Assembly: GCA_031551255.1 (NCBI GenBank)
Contig: JAVBNW010000093.1
Span: forward strand, 1-19,457
Reading direction: 5' to 3'
Length of the DNA: 19,457 bases
From: JAVBNW01 sp031551255
GTDB taxonomy: Bacteria > Bacillota > Clostridia > Christensenellales > UBA1750
The notes beneath the pieces are model-generated. The model was given only the letters and a program-made list of their open reading frames with translations. It was not told where the DNA came from and ran no database searches. This document shows, one piece after another, positions 14,296 through 19,457 of the stretch (positions are counted from its first letter, which is position 1; each line of letters starts with the position of its first letter). The position numbers and the translations under genes are program-made.

Positions 14296-14505
14296 ATGTC
14301 GAACATGAACACCAAGACGAAGACCACGGTTCCTGAGGCGAAGCAGTATCTGAACAACATGAAGTATGAGATCGCGAACGAGCTGGGCGTCAACCTCAAG
14401 CAGGGCTACAACGGCGATTTGACTTCCCGCGACGCCGGTTACATCGGTGGCTACATGGTCAAGCGCATGATCGAACAGCACGAGCGCCAGATGAGCGGCA
14501 AGTAA
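14296..14505 (+). CDS. Alpha/beta-type small acid-soluble spore protein
   Basis: SASPs coat and protect spore DNA and are degraded at germination. The 69-residue product has the two family signatures. YEIANELGV near the middle includes the germination-protease cleavage site after the glutamate. The C-terminal DLTSRDAGYIGGYMVKRMIEQHE is the DNA-binding helix region. The ATG at 14296 follows a perfect GGAGGTGA at 14281-14288. It stands alone between recG and a strong terminator. Its presence is the best evidence that the organism makes endospores. The exact paralogue (sspA/B/C-like) cannot be named. Confidence 0.95.
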   Translation: MSNMNTKTKTTVPEAKQYLNNMKYEIANELGVNLKQGYNGDLTSRDAGYIGGYMVKRMIEQHERQMSGK

Positions 14506-14527
14506 TTCGATCAAAGTGTAAGTAACA

Positions 14528-14570
14528 AATAAGAGACTGCCGGAGGCAAAGCCTCCGGCGGTCTCTTATT
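14528..14570 (+). terminator. Terminator hairpin of the SASP gene
   Basis: A 20-base arm (14528-14547, containing GCCGGAGGC) pairs fully with 14551-14570 around an AAA loop, with one G-U. The arms are AT-rich at the base, so it could act in either direction. Confidence 0.75.
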
Positions 14571-14640
14571 GCGGGGCGGCACGCATCGTTGCCATAAAAC
14601 TGGAAATAAGCTCGAAATAAAAAATGCCTGGCAATGGCAG

Positions 14641-14690
14641 TGCCGGATGGCAACCGCTGATATCTCTATTCTTCATTGCGCCATCCGGCA
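14641..14690. repeat. Inverted repeat upstream of apbE
   Basis: TGCCGGATGGC (14641-14651) and GCCATCCGGCA (14680-14690) are perfect inverted copies 28 bases apart. The right arm ends seven bases before the predicted -35 box of apbE. It could be an operator, a looped hairpin or a repeat remnant. A second short repeat, GCATCGTTG, occurs on both sides (about 14583 and 14692). Confidence 0.6.
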
Positions 14691-14697
14691 TGCATCG

Positions 14698-14726
14698 TTG
14701 ACAACCACATGCGGACGTAGCATACT
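14698..14726 (+). promoter_or_regulatory. Probable promoter of the apbE operon
   Basis: A perfect TTGACA (14698-14703) and CATACT (14721-14726) are 17 bases apart. The leader to apbE would be about 80 bases. Confidence 0.55.
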
Positions 14727-14812
14727 GTTGACCAGATTTAATGAGTTATTTTGAAGGTTATTGACCGGAAGAGTATTCTTTCATGCGTGCAAAGGTGCTG
14801 TAAGGGTAGGAA

Positions 14813-15844
14813 ATGAAAAAAAAGATCGTCGCCGGTGTTCTTATGCTCGTTCTCTTATCCGCGTGCAACCGCGCCGCGCCGAGCGGGCCGGTCGCTATAC
14901 AAACGGAGCTTAACTATTTAGGCACCGTCATTTCTATTTCGCTGTATGACGAAGCCCCGGCATCGGTATTGGAGGACGCTTTTGACGCCGTGGCCGATGT
15001 GCACGCCCGGATGTCGGTGCATGAGGCAAGCAGCGAAATCGCTAGCCTGAACCGGGACGGCTTTCTTGGCAATGCCTCACCGGATACTTTGGCGCTTATA
15101 GAAATGGGGCGCTCCGTTTCCGAAGCAAGCGGCGGAGCTTTTGATATCACCGTCGGAGTCCTGACCGGCCTGTGGGATATCGGCGGCGAGCATCCGAATG
15201 TCCCTGAACCCGCCAAGATCGTGCGTGCGCTTGGGGTGACCGGCTATAAGCACCTCGATGCCGATGCCGCGTCCGCCACGGTGCGCTTTGCCGAGCAGGG
15301 CATGGCGGCCGACCTGGGCGCGATCGCCAAAGGCTATGCCTGCGATGAAGCGGCGCGGATTCTCAGGGAGGCGGGCGTTCAGCATGCCATGCTCGACTTT
15401 GGGGGGAATATCTACGCCCTTGGCGAATATCCGGACGGCTCGCCCTGGCGGATCGGCCTGCGCACGCCTCTGATAGGGGAGGAAGCGGCGTACATGGGCA
15501 TCCTCTCGGTAAGGGATAAGGCGGTCGTAACCTCGGGCGCGTACGAGCGCTTCTTTGAGCAAGATGGGAAGACCTACCACCATATTTTGGACCCGCATAG
15601 CGGCTATCCCGCCGATAGCGGCCTCTTGTCCGTAACGGTCGTTTGTGAAAACTCCGCGATGGCCGATGCGCTGTCCACCGCATGTTTTGTGCTGGGCACG
15701 CAGGAGGGGCTGAAGCTGATCCGATCGTGGGATGGCGTGGAAGGGATCTTCATTACGGAGGAAAAAGAGGTTTTCATCACCGACGGTCTGCATACCGCAT
15801 TTTCCTTGAAGGATCAACGGTTCAAGGTGGTTTCGACGCCATGA
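14813..15844 (+). CDS. apbE: ApbE lipoprotein, FAD:protein FMN transferase
   Basis: ApbE transfers FMN from FAD to a Ser/Thr of exported flavoproteins, using Mg2+. The 343-residue product starts MKKKIVAGVLMLVLLSAC: a lipoprotein signal peptide with lipobox LSAC and cysteine 18. Mature-protein motifs match the family: ASGGAFDITVGVL, GAIAKGYACDEAA (flavin binding), DFGGNIYALG, TSGAYERFF, YHHILDPHSGYPA, and NSAMADALSTACFVLG with metal-site residues. It therefore acts on the outer membrane face. The stop overlaps the next gene by ATGA, so it heads a three-gene operon. Possible substrates are RnfG/FMN-binding proteins, none of which lies in this window. Confidence 0.95.
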   Translation: MKKKIVAGVLMLVLLSACNRAAPSGPVAIQTELNYLGTVISISLYDEAPASVLEDAFDAVADVHARMSVHEASSEIASLNRDGFLGNASPDTLALIEMGRSVSEASGGAFDITVGVLTGLWDIGGEHPNVPEPAKIVRALGVTGYKHLDADAASATVRFAEQGMAADLGAIAKGYACDEAARILREAGVQHAMLDFGGNIYALGEYPDGSPWRIGLRTPLIGEEAAYMGILSVRDKAVVTSGAYERFFEQDGKTYHHILDPHSGYPADSGLLSVTVVCENSAMADALSTACFVLGTQEGLKLIRSWDGVEGIFITEEKEVFITDGLHTAFSLKDQRFKVVSTP

Positions 15845-16221
15845 AAAAAGGCGATGCGATCGTGCTTGCGCTTGTGTTGGCCGCCGCGGGCCTGTCCTTT
15901 TTGCTGCTTTGGCTGTTGGGCGAAAAGGATTCGGAGAATTTGGTTGCCCAGGTATACGTAGAGGGAGTGCTTGTAAAGAGCGTTCCTCTGCCGGCGAGCG
16001 GCGAGGAGGAAATCCTTATCCAAGGTATAGGCGGCTATAACAGGGTGCTGGTGACCCCACATAGCGCGTTCATCGTTGAGAGCGATTGCCCGTCTCAGGA
16101 TTGCGTGCGTGCCGCTGCGCTCACTGCGCCCGGCCAGGCGAACGCCTGCTTGCCACACAGGCTGCTGCTGCGCCTGAGCGGTGGGGCTGTGCGGGGAGAG
16201 GTGGATTCCATTGCTCAATAA
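15841..16221 (+). CDS. NusG domain II-containing membrane-anchored protein
   Basis: The 126-residue product has a single N-terminal membrane segment (about residues 6-26, AIVLALVLAAAGLSFLLLWLL). A small extracytoplasmic domain of the NusG-II type follows, with strands around AQVYVEGVLVKSVPL and a cysteine-rich C-terminal part reading SDCPSQDC and ACLPHRLLLRL. Proteins of this family are found beside Gx-type transporters and ApbE in Firmicutes, including loci for flavin-based extracellular electron transfer, where the equivalent is probably EetA (from memory). The start lies inside the apbE stop codon (ATGA). The three conserved cysteines may bind metal or form a disulfide; the biochemical function is unknown. 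Confidence 0.82.
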   Translation: MKKGDAIVLALVLAAAGLSFLLLWLLGEKDSENLVAQVYVEGVLVKSVPLPASGEEEILIQGIGGYNRVLVTPHSAFIVESDCPSQDCVRAAALTAPGQANACLPHRLLLRLSGGAVRGEVDSIAQ

Positions 16222-16231
16222 GAGGCCCCGT

Positions 16232-16744
16232 ATGACGCCCAAGCGCTTGGTGCTGCTGTCCATTTTTTTAGCCTACGCACTGATTATGGGGGTTGTCGAG
16301 CGCGCGTTTCCCATCGAACTTGCGATTCCGGGCGTAAAGCTCGGCTTGGGAAACGTCGTGATTCTGATGGCGCTTTATTTGTTTACCGTGCCCGAAGCGC
16401 TGATGCTTACCGCGTTGAAATGTACGATGACGGCGATATTCTCGGGCACGTTTGCGTCGTTTTTATACAGCATAGCAGGCGCTCTGCTCAGCTTTTTGGT
16501 GATGGCTACCATGCTCAAGGGCTTGGGGGACAGGGTAGGCCCCGTAGGCGTCAGCATTGCCGGCGCGGTGGCGCACAACATCGGGCAGATACTTGCGGCC
16601 TCCTTTCTGATGCGCACATGGCTGATCGCGGCCTATTTGCCGCTGCTTTTGCTGTCCGGCGCCGTCACGGGCGTGCTGGTCGGCATCGCGGTTAGGTATA
16701 GCTTGAAATTGGTAAAACATCTATATAAACGGCAGCTTCCATAG
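16232..16744 (+). CDS. Gx transporter family membrane protein (heptaprenyl diphosphate synthase component I-like)
   Basis: The 170-residue product is almost wholly hydrophobic, with about five membrane helices. The family motif GVKLGLGNVVILMALY sits at about residues 31-46. The family (COG4769) resembles the substrate-binding S components of ECF transporters and is often annotated as heptaprenyl diphosphate synthase component I. It occurs in electron transfer and Rnf-linked loci next to NusG-II proteins, and its substrate is not established. I place the start at ATG 16232, which follows AGAGG (16221-16225) by six bases. GTG 16181 and TTG 16211 would overlap the previous gene. It is third in the apbE operon. 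Confidence 0.82.
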   Translation: MTPKRLVLLSIFLAYALIMGVVERAFPIELAIPGVKLGLGNVVILMALYLFTVPEALMLTALKCTMTAIFSGTFASFLYSIAGALLSFLVMATMLKGLGDRVGPVGVSIAGAVAHNIGQILAASFLMRTWLIAAYLPLLLLSGAVTGVLVGIAVRYSLKLVKHLYKRQLP

Positions 16745-17019
16745 CGATTTGCCACCCATGCGTTATTTTTTCTATCAGGCCCGCAGTCTATGTTTTAGCG
16801 TCCCCAAAATGTGGTAGTAATTTTATGTTGTGGATTGCATCGGGTTTACAGTTTATGGATGGCATCGAATCTTTTCCCATTCTCTCGTCGGGCTTTGCAG
16901 ATTCTTTGCTATTTTTGATGTAGAATACTGATCGACAAGTCTACAATTACCGAACAAATTCGTGAGGGTGTTCGCTGTGGGATCACTGAGCTTGTTGAAA
17001 TGGCTTGGGGTGGTGTGCC
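16745..17019 (+). other. Intergenic region before the kinase operon
   Basis: No gene is convincing in these 275 AT-richer bases. TGTAGA (16919-16924) and TCTACA (16940-16945) form a short operator-like palindrome overlapping a possible -10 box TAGAAT (16921-16926). No good -35 is present at the right distance. No terminator for the apbE operon was recognised. Confidence 0.35.
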
Positions 17020-18336
17020 ATGGATTCATCCATTAAAATAGGATCGGCCTGGATCCTTATTTTCTCATGCCTTATCGGCCTTGTCCTTATCGTGCTGTGC
17101 GTCTCTCTGGCGCGGTATCGCCATGCTGTGCTGCTCCTTCGCAAAGAGATGGATGCCAAGGCGGTGGATTATGAGCAGCAGGTGGAAAAGGCAAAGGCCG
17201 CCGCCCAGGCCAAAGGTGACTTTTTGTCGAGGATGAGCCACGAAATCCGCACGCCCCTCAATGCGATTCTCGGCATGGCGCAAATAGCGAAAAACACATC
17301 GGAGAAGAGCAAAGTAAAGGATTGCATGGACAAGTTGGAAGATAGCTCAAAGCATTTGCTCGGCGTCATCAACGATATTTTAGATTTTTCTAAAATAGAA
17401 TCGGGCAACTTTGCGCTGGATGCAAAGCTGTTTTCGTTGATACGCGATATCGATTTTGTCGTATCCATGCTCAAGACGAAGATTGCCGATAAGAACCTCA
17501 ATTTTTCCGCGGACGTTGGCGGTATCCAGCACGACGGCGTCGTGGGCGATATGCTCAGGCTCAACCAGGTGCTCATCAACCTTTTGTCCAATGCGATTAA
17601 GTTTACCGATTCCGGAGGGACGATCGAACTGATTGTGGAAGAATTGCTACACGTGGGGGGCGAAAGCGTATACCGGTTTACCGTGCGCGATACCGGCGTG
17701 GGCATCGATCAGGAGCAGGCAAAGAAGCTTTTCACTCCGTTTATGCAGGCCAATGCTGGCGTGGCGCGCGTGTATGGCGGAACGGGGCTGGGCTTGGCGA
17801 TTTCGCAGAATATCGTCAGGATGATGGGTGGAGATATCGAGTTGGAAACCCAACCTGGGATAGGATCGGCGTTTATGTTCACTATCCGGACGCCGGCACA
17901 GGAGAGCTTCACAGAATTCGAAGAACGCAATGTGGCGCTCGCGCCGCCCGCCAAACTTCACGGCAAGCGAATTTTGATTGTGGACGATATAGAGATCAAC
18001 AGGGAAGTGGTCGAGGCCCTGCTCGACGGTAGCGGAGCGATCATGGATGTCGCCGTCAACGGAAAAGAGGCGCTCGATGCGTTTTTAACGGCCGGGCCCT
18101 ATTGGTATGACCTTATCTTGATGGATATGCAGATGCCGGTGATGGATGGCTGCGCGGCGACGATGGAAATACGCGACAGCGGCAAAAGAGATGCCCAAGA
18201 TATTAAGATCGTGGCCATGACGGCGAATGTGTTGCCCGAAGACGTACAGCGGGCGCGCAAGGCCGGTATGAACGGCTATCTTGCCAAACCCATCGACCTT
18301 GCCGAACTATACGCCGGCATGGAGGAGTGGCTTTGA
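17020..18336 (+). CDS. Hybrid sensor histidine kinase with receiver domain
   Basis: This is a membrane-anchored signalling kinase of 438 residues. One membrane helix (about residues 8-31) is followed by a short coiled-coil. The HisKA domain has the phospho-acceptor His74 in FLSRMSHEIRTPLNAI. The ATPase domain shows the N box NQVLINLLSNAIKFT, the G1 box RDTGVGID and the G2 box GGTGLGLAIS. A C-terminal receiver domain (from about residue 325) has ILIVDDIEINRE, the phospho-acceptor Asp369 in LMDMQMPVMDG, and MTAN and AKPID around the conserved Thr and Lys. There is no extracellular sensor domain, so input probably comes from a partner. The ATG at 17020 is chosen over an upstream TTG (17005) by proximity to GGGGTGG. 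It overlaps the following diguanylate cyclase. Confidence 0.93.
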   Translation: MDSSIKIGSAWILIFSCLIGLVLIVLCVSLARYRHAVLLLRKEMDAKAVDYEQQVEKAKAAAQAKGDFLSRMSHEIRTPLNAILGMAQIAKNTSEKSKVKDCMDKLEDSSKHLLGVINDILDFSKIESGNFALDAKLFSLIRDIDFVVSMLKTKIADKNLNFSADVGGIQHDGVVGDMLRLNQVLINLLSNAIKFTDSGGTIELIVEELLHVGGESVYRFTVRDTGVGIDQEQAKKLFTPFMQANAGVARVYGGTGLGLAISQNIVRMMGGDIELETQPGIGSAFMFTIRTPAQESFTEFEERNVALAPPAKLHGKRILIVDDIEINREVVEALLDGSGAIMDVAVNGKEALDAFLTAGPYWYDLILMDMQMPVMDGCAATMEIRDSGKRDAQDIKIVAMTANVLPEDVQRARKAGMNGYLAKPIDLAELYAGMEEWL

Positions 18337-19427
18337 ATAAGCTATGGGCAAAGAAACAGTGGCTTGCCTTCGGCGTTGTCATCGCGCTGTTTATCTTCGT
18401 TACGGTTACATCCGTCTCGTCCATTCGCCTTCTGCAAGGCAACGCACGCGTGGTAAACTATGTGGGCATTGTAAGGGGCGCCACGCAAAAGCTCGTCAAA
18501 GAAGAGATCATGGGCTGGCATCTTTCGCGGATGGATCCTTCGTTTGCCGAGACGTCGGGTTGGTATCCGGATGACAAGCTCATCGCCAGGTTGGATTCTA
18601 TCGTCGATGAATTGCTGACCGGCGAGGGGCCTAACGACCTCGTCGTACTCGAGGATGAAACATATCTCGACAATATGCGCAGGGTAAAGGAACATTGGCA
18701 GGCGCTTAAAGCGCTGATCGCAGACGTGCGCGCCGGGGAGGATCCCCAGCGGCTTTTCGATTCCAGTCAAGCGTACTTTGAGCTGGTCAACGATACCGTG
18801 TTTTCGGCCGAGTCGTATTCCGAAACGCAGGTAGACCGTATCAACACGACGCTGATGTTCGTCAACGGGGTGTTCATTATGCTGATCATTCTGAGCCTGA
18901 TTCTCTATGCGCGCAGTCTTGCGGCGAAGCGGCGCGCCGATACGCTCAGCAAGATTGCCTACATCGACCCGCTGACGCGCATCGACAACCGCGCGAGCTG
19001 CGAGCGGCTCATAGCGCGCCTGAATGCCGCGCCGGAGGATGCAAACCTTGCGGTGTTCATGTTCGATATGAACGATTTGAAGCTCACCAACGACTTCTTG
19101 GGGCATAAGGGCGGGGACAAGCTTATCGCAGCGTTCGCAGCAATCCTAAAAAATGCGGGAGGCTTAGGGTTTGTAGGGCGCTTTGGCGGCGACGAATTTC
19201 TCGCGGTGTTTAGCCCAGGGGACGAGGCGGGCTCGGAAAAATTCCTGGCCGATGTGCGCCGAGGGGTGGACGCATACAACGAACAGCAGGTGAACAAGCT
19301 CGAGATGATCCAGTACGCGGCGGGGTATGCGGTTGCCAACGCGCGCGAGAAGGATATCGAAGATATCATCCACGAGGCGGATAACCGCATGTATGCAAAC
19401 AAGCGCAAGCTGAAAGGATCAAATTGA
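18333..19427 (+). CDS. Membrane diguanylate cyclase (GGDEF)
   Basis: The enzyme makes the second messenger cyclic di-GMP from two GTP. The 364-residue product has a membrane helix at about residues 8-30 and a helical extracytoplasmic sensor region of about 140 residues. A second membrane helix (LMFVNGVFIMLIILSLILYA) and a GGDEF domain follow. The GGDEF domain shows DPLTRIDNR, FDMNDLKLTNDFLGHKGGD and an intact GGDEF (19185-19199), so it should be active. The RxxD inhibitory site expected five residues before GGDEF is absent (GGLG there), so product feedback is probably lacking. The start is taken as TTG 18333: GGAGG at 18321-18325 is seven bases away, whereas GTG 18327 is too close. It overlaps the kinase stop (TTGA). 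The sensor domain is not recognised. Confidence 0.92.
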   Translation: MNKLWAKKQWLAFGVVIALFIFVTVTSVSSIRLLQGNARVVNYVGIVRGATQKLVKEEIMGWHLSRMDPSFAETSGWYPDDKLIARLDSIVDELLTGEGPNDLVVLEDETYLDNMRRVKEHWQALKALIADVRAGEDPQRLFDSSQAYFELVNDTVFSAESYSETQVDRINTTLMFVNGVFIMLIILSLILYARSLAAKRRADTLSKIAYIDPLTRIDNRASCERLIARLNAAPEDANLAVFMFDMNDLKLTNDFLGHKGGDKLIAAFAAILKNAGGLGFVGRFGGDEFLAVFSPGDEAGSEKFLADVRRGVDAYNEQQVNKLEMIQYAAGYAVANAREKDIEDIIHEADNRMYANKRKLKGSN

Positions 19428-19457
19428 CGCCATCTTCCGGTTAACGGGGAAATAGCG

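Noticed and set aside
14641..14690. Enterobacterial-type REP element
   Set aside because: The GCCGGATGGC arm recalls REP sequences, but the remaining consensus is absent and only one pair is seen in this window.
16977..17036. Short GTG-started frame (19 codons) overlapping the kinase start
   Set aside because: It has only a weak GAGGG upstream and no attenuator nearby; likely chance.

Overview
The window reads as a chromosomal segment of a high-GC, Gram-positive, spore-forming member of class Clostridia. A small acid-soluble spore protein gene, strong AGGAGG ribosome sites and several Firmicutes-type gene neighbourhoods support this (rpmB // yloU-yloV-recG; darA-holB-ricT; PBP2-minCDE). The family cannot be fixed from sequence reading alone; a Christensenellales-like lineage is only a guess. 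No rRNA, tRNA, CRISPR array, prophage or intact transposase gene was seen.

Left part (1-7085). The 3' end of a class B penicillin-binding protein 2 gene is followed by minCDE. The three min genes are joined by ATGA overlaps and preceded by their own promoter and a structured leader. A 450-base non-coding stretch with long palindromes separates them from darA-holB-ricT (c-di-AMP receptor, clamp-loader delta', Ric complex iron-sulfur protein). A tiny two-cluster ferredoxin gene, with its own promoter, TTG start and terminator, closes this part. Together the genes serve septum placement, wall elongation, replication and RNA-maturation control.

Middle part (7086-9520). A 352-bp palindromic repeat carries a second, related 163-bp element inside it, which looks like an insertion of one copy into another. 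Next comes mgtE, a magnesium channel/transporter gene. Its long leader has a consensus promoter, a 27-codon leader ORF with an excellent ribosome site, nested hairpins and an intrinsic terminator before the gene. This is the layout of an attenuation system, and I could not match it to the M-box riboswitch. A 55-residue two-helix membrane protein gene follows.

Right-centre part (9521-14570). rpmB on the minus strand diverges from yloU (Asp23 family) and fakA/yloV (fatty acid kinase), then recG and an alpha/beta-type SASP gene with a possible sigma-G promoter.

Right part (14571-19457). A three-gene operon encodes an ApbE flavin-transferase lipoprotein, a NusG-domain-II exported protein and a Gx-type membrane transporter; this set recalls flavin-based extracellular electron transfer loci. 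It is followed by a hybrid histidine kinase overlapping a membrane diguanylate cyclase, a likely signalling pair. The window ends just after the cyclase.

The strongest candidates for something undescribed are the mgtE leader (peptide plus attenuator) and the nested palindromic repeat family. The helical insert in the PBP2 transpeptidase domain is also worth a look.
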